Source of the DNA: Sulfitobacter sp. W027
GTDB lineage: Bacteria > Pseudomonadota > Alphaproteobacteria > Rhodobacterales > Rhodobacteraceae
DNA length: 64,000 nt
Reading direction: 5' to 3'
Assembly: GCF_025143985.1 (NCBI RefSeq)
Contig: NZ_CP083565.1
Coordinates: 130,714 to 194,713 of the forward strand
The notes beneath the pieces were generated by a model. That model worked only from the letters and a program-made list of their open reading frames with translations. It had not been told where the DNA came from and did no database searches. Position numbers and translations under genes: made by a program. This document shows, piece by piece, positions 18,447 through 27,211 of the stretch (position 1 is its first letter; every line of letters begins with the position of its first letter).

Positions 18447-19947
18447 CTTCGGACCTCTCGATTTTCGAGTTTTTCTTCAGATGGGCGCGGATCGCCCAAC
18501 CTATGGATAGGACAGCCGCCACCAGAAACAGCAGGCTGATGGGTCGGGTCAGGAATAGCGTGGGATCGCCGTCGGTCATCAGCGCCCGACGCAGGTTTGT
18601 CTCGGCGATGGGGCCAAGGATCACGCCCAGCACCAAGGGGGCCAGTGAATAGCCCAAGGCGCGCAGGGTGTAACCCGCCACACCGATAAACCCGAGCAGG
18701 TAGAGATCGGTTACGCGGTTGTTCAGGGCAAAGGAGCCGACGACACAGCAAGTCATGACCACCGGCACAATCGCCCATTTCGGCACCGACGCGACGCGCA
18801 GGAACACCCGCATCGACAGGACGGAGACCACCAGCATCATCAGTGACGCCACGGCCATGGCGATGAACATACCATAGACAAGATCACCGTGATCCATGAT
18901 GAGCCGCGGCCCGACGGAAATGCCGTGTACCATGAGCGAGGCCATCAGGATCGCATCCACGGCGGAGCCGGGGATGCCCAGACCGATTAGCGGGATCAGT
19001 CCGCCGCCAGCGGTGGCGCTGTTGCCCGCCTCAGAGGCGACGACGCCATCGGGGTGGCCATTGCCAAACTCTTCGGGCGTTTTGGAGCCGCGTTTGGCCT
19101 GATCATAGGCTACGAGGTTAGCGATAGACCCACCCGCGCCCGGCAGCGCGCCGATCAGCACGCCAACGATGGAAGAACGGATGAGGTTCACCGGGCGGCT
19201 CAGCACCTCTTTCATTACCTTCCAGGTTTGGAAATCGATGGCCCCGGTGACCAGCGCATTGCCCGAGCGGACGGATTTGGAATCTTCGACCTCGGAGACC
19301 AGTTGCGAGATCGCGAATACCCCGATCAGGACGACAAGGAAGGGCAGCCCGGCTTGCAGCATCTCGATCCCAAAGTCGAAACGGGGTCGCCCCATGATTG
19401 GGTCGGTACCTACGGTAGAAATCGCCAGCCCGATCAACCCGGCGAGGATGCCACGGATCACGCTGTCGCCGACAAGGCTGGCCACGATGGTCAAAGCAAA
19501 GACGATGAGCGAAAAATACTCCCACGGGCCCAGCTTGACCGCGAACATCGCCAGCGGTGGGGCTGCGACGATCAGCACGATCGTGGACAGGATGGTGCCA
19601 AAGAAAGAGGCCCAAACCCCCAAAGACAGCGCCCGCCCCGCCTCGCCGCGGCGGGCCATTGGGAAGGCGTCAAAAGTGGTGGCGACAGAGGACGGCGTGC
19701 CGGGAATCCCCAACAGTGCGGCCGAGATCAGCCCGCCGGTATAGCCCCCCACATAGACTGAAAGCATAACGGCAATGCCTTGCAACGGCTCCATAGAGAA
19801 GGTCAGCGGCAGGGTCAGCACGATGGCCATGGTGACGGTAAAGCCCGGAATGGCGGCTGCGATAATGCCGGCAACGGACCCTGCCAGCATGTAGATCAGC
19901 GTCGACAGCGTGAAAATCTGCGACAGGCCAGAAAGGAAATCTTCCAT
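18430..19947 (-). CDS. tctA: Tripartite tricarboxylate transporter, large permease TctA
   Basis: 505 residues from the ATG at 19947, one base after the tctB stop. It has about eleven helices and TctA signatures AGSVAGIIAAAIPGFTVTMA, YVGGYTGGLISAALLGIPGT and the C-terminal repeat IPLIGLGIPGSAVDAILMA. TctA forms the channel of the TctABC secondary carboxylate transporter with TctB and the periplasmic TctC. The upstream ATG-like codons at 19992 lie inside tctB and are not used. Confidence 0.9.
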   Translation of the reverse strand: MEDFLSGLSQIFTLSTLIYMLAGSVAGIIAAAIPGFTVTMAIVLTLPLTFSMEPLQGIAVMLSVYVGGYTGGLISAALLGIPGTPSSVATTFDAFPMARRGEAGRALSLGVWASFFGTILSTIVLIVAAPPLAMFAVKLGPWEYFSLIVFALTIVASLVGDSVIRGILAGLIGLAISTVGTDPIMGRPRFDFGIEMLQAGLPFLVVLIGVFAISQLVSEVEDSKSVRSGNALVTGAIDFQTWKVMKEVLSRPVNLIRSSIVGVLIGALPGAGGSIANLVAYDQAKRGSKTPEEFGNGHPDGVVASEAGNSATAGGGLIPLIGLGIPGSAVDAILMASLMVHGISVGPRLIMDHGDLVYGMFIAMAVASLMMLVVSVLSMRVFLRVASVPKWAIVPVVMTCCVVGSFALNNRVTDLYLLGFIGVAGYTLRALGYSLAPLVLGVILGPIAETNLRRALMTDGDPTLFLTRPISLLFLVAAVLSIGWAIRAHLKKNSKIERSEDASAS

Positions 19948-19948
19948 G

Positions 19949-20464
19949 TCAGCGGTCCCCGCGAGGTAGGAACACGTTGAACACCTCAGCAAAAAGCCAG
20001 TTCAACCCGAAGGAGAAGACAATAGCCACCGCCAGGGCGATTAGGATGGTTGCCCATCCGCGCGGCATCAGGACCAGCTCAACACCGAGAATGAACAGAA
20101 AGCTGGCGATCGAGAAGCCCAGCACCGGCAGCGCCACGATATAGGCGCCGAGTGCGGCGAGCACCACGAAAACCAGATAGCGGCGGCGCACCCATGACAC
20201 TGTCTCGCCGATAAAGCGGGAATAGGCGCCCCGCGGGATCTTTCGTAACGCATCGATCACGGCCACGAGGGACATCAGCATAAGGCCCGCGAAAACCATC
20301 TTTGGAAAAGCACCCGCGCCAAGGTGCTCAAAGCGCGACGCGGGGATCGCAAAGGCCGAGACGAACAGGCCGCTCGAAGCAAGCAGGATGGCGATATAGC
20401 TCAGGAGGCGGGCTGTCTCGCCCGCCTCCTTCACATGATCTTGCGAGATCACCTTGTCGTTCAC
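19949..20464 (-). CDS. tctB: Tripartite tricarboxylate transporter, small permease TctB
   Basis: 171 residues, starting at a GTG that overlaps the tctC stop by 4 bases. It has four hydrophobic segments (LLSYIAILLASSGLFVSAFA, MVFAGLMLMSLVAVIDAL, YLVFVVLAALGAYIVALPVL, WATILIALAVAIVFSFGLNW), the TctB pattern. TctB helps assemble TctA in the inner membrane. Its place between tctC and tctA fits the usual order. Confidence 0.85.
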   Translation of the reverse strand: MNDKVISQDHVKEAGETARLLSYIAILLASSGLFVSAFAIPASRFEHLGAGAFPKMVFAGLMLMSLVAVIDALRKIPRGAYSRFIGETVSWVRRRYLVFVVLAALGAYIVALPVLGFSIASFLFILGVELVLMPRGWATILIALAVAIVFSFGLNWLFAEVFNVFLPRGDR

Positions 20465-21408
20465 TGGGCAAGAACCTCCGACAGCGACGTCACGGTTGCA
20501 TCCAGCTTCTCAAGGTAAGCGCGATAGCCGTCCTGACCGCGGAACATCACCGAGGCACCGGCATTGTTGGTCTGCTCGATGTAGGTCTCGTCCTTAGACA
20601 AAGCCTCAAGCGCCGCTTCCATCTTGTCGCGTGCTTCCTGCGGAGCGCCTTTGGGCATCACGATGCCACGGGTCACATACAGTTCCAGGTCGGCACCGAG
20701 CTCCATAAAGGTCGGCACGTCCGGTGTCTCCTCAACACGCTCGGGCGAACCGACCGCAAGGAATTGCAGATCACCGTTCTCAACAAATTCCTGAGAAGAC
20801 GAGATGTCGCCAATGGCCGCATCGAGATTGCCGCCAACCAGCGCACGGACGCGCTCGCCTGTGCCTTCATAGCCGACATAGGAGAACTGGATGTCAAAAG
20901 CCTGTTCAATCATCGCCGCATGCAGATGCGGCACGCCGCCTAGGGTCACGCCGATGGTGATCTCACCGGGGTTTTCCTTGGCGTAGCTAACGAACTCTTC
21001 GAGATTGCCATAGTCATCGGTGGGGTGCACGACAAGATACTGCGGCGAGGCTGTCATCAGCGCGATCGGCTCGAAATCACTCCATGCCAGATCGGTGATG
21101 CCGGTCTCCGTCGCCACCAGCAGACCTTCGTGGACCTGGCTGATCGTATAGCCGTCGGCCTTGCGGCGCGAGGCCTCGCGCAGGCCCACAGTGCCGCCGA
21201 CGCCCGGCATGTTGATAATTGGCAATTCAACGCCAAGGTGCGGCTGGATATTGCCAGCGACCAAACGCATCAGCGTGTCAGACCCGCCACCTGGCGACCA
21301 AGGTACGATGAACTCAACTGGGCGTTCGGGGTAGTCCTGCGCGGCAAGAGGTGCTGCGCTCAATGTGGCGGCGGCACAAAGAGCGGCAAAGCCCGTACGG
21401 AAAAACAT
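20461..21408 (-). CDS. tctC: Tripartite tricarboxylate transporter substrate-binding protein TctC
   Basis: 315 residues from the ATG at 21408, which has GGGAGA 6 bases upstream; the earlier start lacks this. It has a signal peptide cleaved after APLAA, then YPERPVEFIVPWSPGGGSDT and the typical Bug/TctC motifs NMPGVGGTVGLREASRRKAD and YLVVHPTDDYGN. It captures a carboxylate in the periplasm and delivers it to TctBA. It is the first gene of the operon and divergent from a LysR gene, its likely regulator. A C-terminal motif to identify the ligand is not evident. Confidence 0.9.
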   Translation of the reverse strand: MFFRTGFAALCAAATLSAAPLAAQDYPERPVEFIVPWSPGGGSDTLMRLVAGNIQPHLGVELPIINMPGVGGTVGLREASRRKADGYTISQVHEGLLVATETGITDLAWSDFEPIALMTASPQYLVVHPTDDYGNLEEFVSYAKENPGEITIGVTLGGVPHLHAAMIEQAFDIQFSYVGYEGTGERVRALVGGNLDAAIGDISSSQEFVENGDLQFLAVGSPERVEETPDVPTFMELGADLELYVTRGIVMPKGAPQEARDKMEAALEALSKDETYIEQTNNAGASVMFRGQDGYRAYLEKLDATVTSLSEVLAQ

Positions 21409-21511
21409 GTGATATCTCCCTAATGATAGACGCAACGCGTCCTGAATTGGCGGTGGGTCCGAACCTACCAGAAGTAAAGCAATAAAAAAGCGCGGAATCC
21501 TTGTTATTAGA

Positions 21512-21526
21512 TTAAGCGCAACTTAA
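21512..21526. promoter_or_regulatory. Candidate LysR-type operator between tctC and the lysR gene
   Basis: TTAAGCGCAACTTAA has perfect 5-bp arms around 5 bases. It contains the T-N11-A dyad expected for LysR-type regulators and lies 9 bases before the LysR start and 103 bases from tctC. A site this close to the regulator start fits autorepression. Confidence 0.55.
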
Positions 21527-21535
21527 CTTATCCTA

Positions 21536-22408
21536 ATGGATACACGGCAGCTCGAAACCCTTTTGGCCATTGTGCACCACGGCGGTTTTACTGCGGCAGC
21601 GCGAGCCGTGAATATTACGGCCTCGGCGGTCAGCCAACAGGTTGTCGCTCTTGAACAGGAGCTCGGTACAACCCTCTTTGATCGCTCTCGCCGTCCCCCG
21701 GCCCTGACCTCGAAGGGTGCAGAGATGGTGCGCACCGCCCGGACCATGCTTCAACTGGCAAACGCGGCCAAATCGGTCGCGGGAGGCAGCGAAGTGCGCG
21801 GGACGCTGGCTATCGGTTCTCTTCGCACCTGCGCGCAGTCGTTGATGCCGGTCGCGATCGCCGCCCTGCGCCAACGATACCCGGACCTCTCCTTCCGGCT
21901 GCGGATCGGCATGTCTGAAGAATTGATGCGCGAGGTGGCGGCGGGTCAACTCGATACCGCCCTTGTCGCAGATCACGTCGCTGTCCCGCTCACGCTGCGC
22001 TGGACCGAGGTGCTGAATGAACCGCTTGCGCTGCTGATACCCCACGGGGTCGAGGCCCGCGCAGTGGAGGAAGTGCTGCACCGGGTACCTTACGTCCGCT
22101 ATCAAACCCGCGTCCCCCTCGCCCGTCAAATCGACACCGAGATCGCCCGCTTTGGTGTGGAACCAGCCCAAATCATTACTGTCAACACGATGGCGGCGGT
22201 GATTGGTTGCGTACAGGCGGGACTGGGATTTGCAGTGGTGCCGTCGGTCACCCTTCAGGACATCGCCCCGGGCAGCCTGCGCTGGCTGCCATTCGGCACG
22301 CCGCCAATTCGTAGGCGGCTAGGGCTGGTGCACAGCCCGCATTCCAATCGCAGCGAAGTTCTCGCTGCGCTGAGCAAGAAACTCGTGGAACATGGGCGGA
22401 CTGTTTAG
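21536..22408 (+). CDS. LysR family transcriptional regulator
   Basis: 290 residues. The N-terminal winged helix-turn-helix reads MDTRQLETLLAIVHHGGFTA then NITASAVSQQVVALEQELGT. The rest is a LysR substrate-binding domain (LAIGSLRTCAQSLMPVAIAA, LDTALVADH, VIGCVQAGLGFAVVPS). Divergent from tctC over a 127-base gap holding a T-N11-A dyad, it is the natural regulator of the tct-ggt-sbf operon, activated by the substrate or a product (inference). Confidence 0.9.
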   Translation: MDTRQLETLLAIVHHGGFTAAARAVNITASAVSQQVVALEQELGTTLFDRSRRPPALTSKGAEMVRTARTMLQLANAAKSVAGGSEVRGTLAIGSLRTCAQSLMPVAIAALRQRYPDLSFRLRIGMSEELMREVAAGQLDTALVADHVAVPLTLRWTEVLNEPLALLIPHGVEARAVEEVLHRVPYVRYQTRVPLARQIDTEIARFGVEPAQIITVNTMAAVIGCVQAGLGFAVVPSVTLQDIAPGSLRWLPFGTPPIRRRLGLVHSPHSNRSEVLAALSKKLVEHGRTV

Positions 22409-22818
22409 CACTGACTTTCTCGGCAAGGTCGCTTGGGCAACACCTTGAAACCCGCGTTATCAAGGCCCCTGCTCCGCCTCTCACCGTGACAAATTAAGGG
22501 GACTACCCTAATCTGGAAATAAGGAAAACTTTCTATACCGCTCCTACCTCAAAGCCCGAAAATCCTCGTGGGTTCTGACGCAGAAAGCAGCAACATCGCA
22601 TTTGTCTGGCGGGGAATACCGTGGTCCTCGCGCTGAATACGCACGCAAGCCTCAATCTCCAGGCGCTCTGTTGGAGAACGAAAACCAAGCCGGATCATAA
22701 CCATAGCTGAATCGTTCTAAGCCCGACCGTCAAGCCATCAATTTCGGCTTCTGCAGGAGTCGGGGTATAATAATGAAAGCTTATTGGCAGTGGGTGTCTG
22801 CGGATAGTAGAAGAAGCA
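22409..22818. other. Intergenic, no supported gene
   Basis: About 410 bases between the LysR and TauE genes. I see no gene, no clear terminator with a T-run and no repeat. The promoter of the TauE gene should lie near its distal end. Confidence 0.5.
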
Positions 22819-23580
22819 ATGACTTACATCGATATCTTACTGCTTCTCGGCTCCGGTTTCTTGGCAGGCGCAATCAACGCCCTTGCTGGGGGCGGAACGA
22901 TCTTCACATTCTCCGCACTTGTCGCCGTAGGACTACCAGCTGTCACCGCCAACGCGACAAGTGCTGTCTCAGTCCTGCCCGGTCAGATCGCGTCAACTAC
23001 TGCCTATCGACGCGAGATCGCAAAAGCATTCCGTCGACTTCTGCCGTTCTCCATCATCTCCGCATTTGGCGGCATCTTGGGGGGCCTGCTGCTGCTCAAC
23101 ACGAATGAGGGCGCGTTCCGCGCGCTTGTGCCATTTCTGATCCTATTCGCCACCGTCTTGTTCATGCTCGCGCCACGCATCGCCACATTGGGAGAACGTA
23201 TGGCCGCTCGTCGCAGGAGCAACGCGCCAGGCCCGCTTGCCACGAGTTTGCAAGGGTTGGTCGCTATCTACGGCGGCTATTTCGGCGCTGGAATGGGGAT
23301 CATGATGCTGGCTTCCCTTTCGCTCACCGAAGGTCGGGACTTCCATGCGCTCAACGCCGCGAAAAACTGGCTCGCCTGCATTATGCAGGGCTTGGCAGTC
23401 GTCGTGTTCATCGTCTCTGGGGCAATCGATTATCGTGCGGTTGCGATTGTCGCGACGGCGAGCATCCTGGGTGGCTGGGGGAGCGTGGTTGTTGGACGGT
23501 TGGTGCCGCAGCACCTGATCCGTTGGTTCGTCATTGCCACTGGATTGGCTTTAAGTGCCTGGTACTTCATCCTCGGATAG
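22819..23580 (+). CDS. Sulfite exporter TauE/SafE family permease
   Basis: 253 residues with about eight helices. The first repeat has LGSGFLAGAINALAGGGTIF and NATSAVSVLPGQIAS; the second has AIYGGYFGAGMGIMMLASLS and LNAAKNWLACIMQG. These are the paired motifs of TauE/SafE anion permeases, which move sulfonate, sulfite or related anions across the inner membrane. It is a single gene, so its substrate cannot be told from context. Confidence 0.85.
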   Translation: MTYIDILLLLGSGFLAGAINALAGGGTIFTFSALVAVGLPAVTANATSAVSVLPGQIASTTAYRREIAKAFRRLLPFSIISAFGGILGGLLLLNTNEGAFRALVPFLILFATVLFMLAPRIATLGERMAARRRSNAPGPLATSLQGLVAIYGGYFGAGMGIMMLASLSLTEGRDFHALNAAKNWLACIMQGLAVVVFIVSGAIDYRAVAIVATASILGGWGSVVVGRLVPQHLIRWFVIATGLALSAWYFILG

Positions 23581-23890
23581 CCTTTGGTTCTGCAACCCGG
23601 GCAATTTGACTTTTGAACCTAATCGACCGTGCGGTTTGATTCCGAGCTCGAACTGAAGTTCGGCGCTGGCAATGGTCATATTGCCGACGATTCTTATAGC
23701 GCTCTTCCAGGAACTAACAAGCGGCAAGAAGGAGTATGAGGGCAGCAGTAAATATAGGGCGGCCCTTGGTGCCCACCCTTTCTAATCTGCTTTGCGGGGA
23801 AAAGAAAATACTGAGCCTCCACGTCCTTAGAGGGTCGACGTTAATGCCTATTGATACATATATGGGCGCATATCTAAAATAGAGGTTGAT
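23581..23890. other. Intergenic, no supported gene
   Basis: About 310 bases leading to the H-NS-like gene. The last 60 bases are AT-rich (TATTGATACATATATGGGCG), the probable promoter zone of the H-NS-like gene. Nothing else is seen. Confidence 0.5.
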
Positions 23891-24241
23891 ATGTTTACGA
23901 AAAATGACCTGAAAGCAATGTCGCGAAAAGAGCTCGAGAGGCTTCTGTCTGATGTAAAAAAGGCATTGCAGGCGGCTCGAAACAGAGACCAGCGAGAGGC
24001 AAGAAAAGCTGCTACGAAAGCGGCCGCAGAATTTGGATTTTCCTTAGGGGAAATTTCTGAAACGCAACCCTCAGCTCCTGCGAAAAAGCGAGCTAAGGTT
24101 AAGAAAGCTTCGAAGCCCTCAAAACCAATTTATGCCAATCCAGACGATAAGAAACAGACCTGGACGGGTAAGGGCCGACAGCCGAATTGGTTCCGTAGTC
24201 AGGTCGAGAGCGGCACCGCGCCCGATGCTATGCGTATCTGA
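23891..24241 (+). CDS. H-NS family nucleoid protein (HvrA/Spb-like)
   Basis: 116 residues with an AGAGG box 6 bases upstream. Residues ~5-50 are a charged coiled coil (LKAMSRKELERLLSDVKKAL) for oligomerisation. A basic linker (PAKKRAKVKKASKPSKP) follows, then the C-terminal DNA-binding core YANPDDKKQTWTGKGRQPNW with the W-x-G-K/R-G-R-x-P-x-W AT-hook-like loop of H-NS proteins. Such short forms regulate photosynthesis or acquired genes in Rhodobacterales. It may silence the transferred genes around it (inference). Confidence 0.9.
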   Translation: MFTKNDLKAMSRKELERLLSDVKKALQAARNRDQREARKAATKAAAEFGFSLGEISETQPSAPAKKRAKVKKASKPSKPIYANPDDKKQTWTGKGRQPNWFRSQVESGTAPDAMRI

Positions 24242-24314
24242 CCGGTGGAAGCCTAGAATTTCAACTATTTCGGGACCGAAAAGTACCTGACATCCAGAGA
24301 GCGAGACTGATGGT

Positions 24315-24356
24315 TAGCTGCGCATTTCAGAATGGTTTTTCCCTGATGCGCAGCTA
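24315..24356. terminator. Strong hairpin downstream of the H-NS gene
   Basis: TAGCTGCGCAT pairs perfectly with ATGCGCAGCTA over 11 bp, with three further pairs inside beyond a bulge and a T-rich loop. No T-run follows, so it is not a classical terminator. It could be a transcript-end or protective structure for the H-NS mRNA, or part of the mgtC leader. Confidence 0.5.
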
Positions 24357-24416
24357 CCTGCATTTCGCCCACCCCCTTTATACCGATCGGCATTAGGCCT
24401 CGGGAGAGAAGTCCTC

Positions 24417-24480
24417 CTACAGCGTCACGTCTACAAGGCGCCTACAGAATGACCTCATTAAGCCTACAGGGCAGCTACAG
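24417..24480. repeat. Phased CTACAG repeats
   Basis: CTACAG or CTACAA starts at 24417, 24431, 24442, 24464 and 24475, with spacings of 14, 11, 22 and 11 bases, so the last four are on one helical face. Most are preceded by C or G-C. They lie 240-300 bases before the MgtC start. Confidence 0.5.
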
Positions 24481-24715
24481 ACGGGCCACAACAAGTACCT
24501 CTAAAAAGCAATCTCGTTAACGGTCTGCGCTGAGCTTTTAGGTGATCATAAAGCTTTTCAGGCCATCGGAGTGCCCGCTCATGTTCCCAAACTTTCTTTG
24601 AATACTGAGTGGCGCTTGTAAGGCTGTTACCCTAGCGATTACTGCGCAGGGTGTTCTGGGGCGCCCTGGCGTTGTTGCACCTCGGCCGAGGTTGCGCCGA
24701 ATAAGGATTAAACCC

Positions 24716-25213
24716 GTGTGGCAAGAAGTCTGGGCAACCATCATCAGCGAATTTTCCGATATTCCCGACTTGTCGACCATGACCCGTATAACACTGCGTT
24801 TGGTGTTGGCGGCGTTTCTGGGCGGGCTGCTTGGTTATGAACGAGAACTCAAGGCGCGAAGCGCCGGGGTGCGCACCCATATGCTGGTGGCCGTAGGTGC
24901 GGCGCTCTTCGTGATTGGACCATTACAAAGTGGCATGCCCACACCAGACATGTCCCGGGTCCTGCAAGGTATTATTCAGGGCATTGGCTTTTTGGGCGCA
25001 GGAGCGATCATTATTCGCGCCGCAGAACAAAAGGTTCAAGGTTTGACGACCGCTGCAAATATTTGGGCGACAGCTGGTATTGGTATCGTCGCGGGGCTCG
25101 GTCTCGAGGCAACTGCGGTCCTAGCGACGGTGATCGTGCTGATCATCCTAGCCGTTATCCCGCGCATCCTACCGTCTTCGGTTAGGCCCAACGGGGCCCA
25201 AGAAGGACAATAA
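24716..25213 (+). CDS. MgtC/SapB family membrane protein
   Basis: 165 residues from a GTG with AAGGA 8 bases upstream; the earlier TTG at 24692 has no such site. Hydrophobic helices carry the MgtC signatures [38 protein letters not shown] and [20 protein letters not shown]. MgtC proteins act at the inner membrane in adaptation to low Mg2+ and acid stress. The C-terminal ACT-like domain of long MgtC forms is absent, as in most SapB-type members. Confidence 0.85.
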   Translation: MWQEVWATIISEFSDIPDLSTMTRITLRLVLAAFLGGLLGYERELKARSAGVRTHMLVAVGAALFVIGPLQSGMPTPDMSRVLQGIIQGIGFLGAGAIIIRAAEQKVQGLTTAANIWATAGIGIVAGLGLEATAVLATVIVLIILAVIPRILPSSVRPNGAQEGQ

Positions 25214-25310
25214 CCCTATTAGGTTCCCCTTTACCCCGCCCGGTGGCCTGTCGTTTCAAGGGGCTGTACCCAACGTAATAGGTATTTGGTTTAAATTACG
25301 TAGGGCACCC

Positions 25311-25955
25311 TCAATGCATTATGGCATCCGCTCCGGCTGCAACTGACATCGCGACGAGAACCGTCAGGACTATCGAAGCCAGCCCCATGCCGATACCTGC
25401 AAGTACAACCAGTCCGTCGCGTTCAACGAAGCCAATACCTGCGACGAAAAGCGAAATAGCAGGAAACCACCCACTGAGCGGTAAAGGCACAAACAGTGCC
25501 AAGGCGATTCCCAAAAGAAGCAATCCGATGAGGCGCTCAATTTTGGGTTGGAATACGCCTTGCAGGCGCGGTCGAGTCAGGCGTTCAACGCGCCGGGAAA
25601 TCGGCCGTAGACGCAGCACGGTATTTCTCAGAGCGGAACGGGACAATGACCGTTTGGCAATCCAAGGCGGCAGCCAAATATAAGAACGCCCGAGCACCAG
25701 TTGAACACTAAAGAACACCAGGGGGATGGCCGTTACAAGCGTGGCGCCGGGAGGCAGCGGCAACAGATTAATTAGGGATGAGAGCAGAATGGCCCAACCG
25801 AATGACCGCTCCCCCAACCGTTCTAAGAGGTGACCAAGGGGTATCGCGTTGCGCTGTCGCTCACTCCCAAGCACGCAAAGCAAATTGAACGATAAAGAAC
25901 GACTTTTGACGTTCCTTTGCCTTTTTGACAGTGGATAACTGAAGTTGATTGTCAC
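25311..25955 (-). CDS. ExoD family exopolysaccharide synthesis protein
   Basis: 214 residues starting at GTG with AGGAGA just upstream. It has HLLERLGERSFGWAILLSSL, NLLPLPPGATLVTAIPLVFF then QLVLGRSYIWLPPWI, the ExoD core with the conserved P-rich turn. Three to four C-terminal helices follow (LLLLGIALALFVPLPLSG). ExoD-like proteins affect exopolysaccharide output and alkali tolerance in rhizobia. It is a single gene converging on mgtC. Confidence 0.85.
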   Translation of the reverse strand: MTINFSYPLSKRQRNVKSRSLSFNLLCVLGSERQRNAIPLGHLLERLGERSFGWAILLSSLINLLPLPPGATLVTAIPLVFFSVQLVLGRSYIWLPPWIAKRSLSRSALRNTVLRLRPISRRVERLTRPRLQGVFQPKIERLIGLLLLGIALALFVPLPLSGWFPAISLFVAGIGFVERDGLVVLAGIGMGLASIVLTVLVAMSVAAGADAIMH

Positions 25956-26177
25956 AGTTCTCCTAAGCCCCGATGGGGAGGCATTAAGAAAAGTGTCTCT
26001 CGGATGGTCGTCATTGGCCTGCCTTTAACTGGGGGCAAATCTGCCCGGCGCATTGATTGGCAGGTCCCTTTGGAATCCGCTCTGTTCCACTCTTGTAGGG
26101 AACTGGATGGAACTCTATGTGGGTATGAACCTGAAGGAACCAAGAGCCTATGCAATATTCTTACGAACTGAGGCCGC

Positions 26178-27143
26178 ATGGGCATTGATCTGATCTACAT
26201 TGCAACTGGCCTCATTCTGCTCTTCGCCGGGGGCGAAGGTCTTGTGCGCGGCAGTGTCGCGATTGCAGAACGAGCAGGGCTCTCCAAAATGGTGATCGGG
26301 CTGACCATCGTCGGGTTTGGTACCTCCGCGCCGGAGTTGCTGGTCTCCTTGAAGGCCGCATTCAGCGGAGCCCCTGAGATTGCTCTAGGCAATGTGGTCG
26401 GAAGCAATATCGCCAATATCCTACTTATCATCGGGGCTGGGGCCTTGATCATGCCGATCGCCGGTTGGGATAGGTCTGCTGTACGGGAAGCGATGGTAGC
26501 GGCCTTGGTCGCTTTTGCGCTGTTTGGTCTGCTCAAAGGAGCGTTTCTAAACCGCCTCGAGGGCGCACTCTTACTCGCTGTTCTAGCTGTCTACCTCGGT
26601 GCGACGTTCTGGATGGAAAAACGCAGCCGTGACTCCCAGATGTTCGAGCATGAGGCCGAAAACTTCGAAGGCTCTGGCGTTTCCAGAACGAGCGTTGCCA
26701 CCGTCTTTGTTCTAGGCGGCATCATAGCGCTCGTGGCGGGTGCTAATCTGCTGGTGTCCGGGGCCGGGTCCATCGCGAAAACGTTCGGGGTTTCCGATGC
26801 TGTGATTGGCCTGTCCCTTGTAGCCATCGGCACCTCTCTGCCCGAGCTTGCCACATCTATTTCTGCGGCCCTCAAAAAGCAGTCTGACGTGGTCATCGGC
26901 AATGTGATTGGAAGCAATATTTTCAACGTCTTGGCGATTCTCGGGATCACATCCGCTATCGTGCCGATTGAAGTGAGTGAACGGTTCCAAGGGTTTGATA
27001 TGGTGTTCATGCTGCTACTGTCCTGCGGCCTGGCTGTGATCTTGTTTGCAGCCAAGCGCATTGGTCGAGTAGCAGGCTTCCTGTTCATAGCGGGTTATGC
27101 AGTTTACATTGGATACCTGTTCCAAAGCGGCGCGATCAGCTAG
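26178..27143 (+). CDS. Calcium/sodium antiporter of the CaCA family (YrbG-like)
   Basis: 321 residues with ten helices in two inverted repeats. Each repeat carries an alpha motif: GFGTSAPELLVSLKAAFSGA with GNVVGSNIANI, and AIGTSLPELATSISAALKKQ with GNVIGSNIFNV. The acidic E in G-T-S-x-P-E binds the ion. The family exchanges Ca2+ for Na+ or H+ at the inner membrane. It is a single gene with GAGG before the start. Confidence 0.9.
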   Translation: MGIDLIYIATGLILLFAGGEGLVRGSVAIAERAGLSKMVIGLTIVGFGTSAPELLVSLKAAFSGAPEIALGNVVGSNIANILLIIGAGALIMPIAGWDRSAVREAMVAALVAFALFGLLKGAFLNRLEGALLLAVLAVYLGATFWMEKRSRDSQMFEHEAENFEGSGVSRTSVATVFVLGGIIALVAGANLLVSGAGSIAKTFGVSDAVIGLSLVAIGTSLPELATSISAALKKQSDVVIGNVIGSNIFNVLAILGITSAIVPIEVSERFQGFDMVFMLLLSCGLAVILFAAKRIGRVAGFLFIAGYAVYIGYLFQSGAIS

Positions 27144-27211
27144 CCTTCCTGAATATTCCCGGCCGAGGTCGCATGAAGATGTAGCTCAAGCCAGACCGAT
27201 TAGATGGCCGC

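Larger units (their letters stand above)
24242..24715. other. Long leader region upstream of the MgtC gene
   Basis: About 470 bases without a gene. It holds a strong 11-bp hairpin (24315-24356) and five CTACAG/CTACAA repeats (24417-24480), both listed separately. Such a long leader before an mgtC gene invites a search for regulatory RNA, but I could not match it to a known Mg2+ riboswitch. Confidence 0.55.

Noticed and set aside
19054..19761. 235-codon plus-strand frame
   Set aside because: Antisense to tctA with no motif; the minus-strand frame is a clear permease.
24417..24480. CRISPR-like array in the CTACAG repeats
   Set aside because: The repeats are only 6 bases with 5-16 base gaps, much too short for CRISPR repeat-spacer units.
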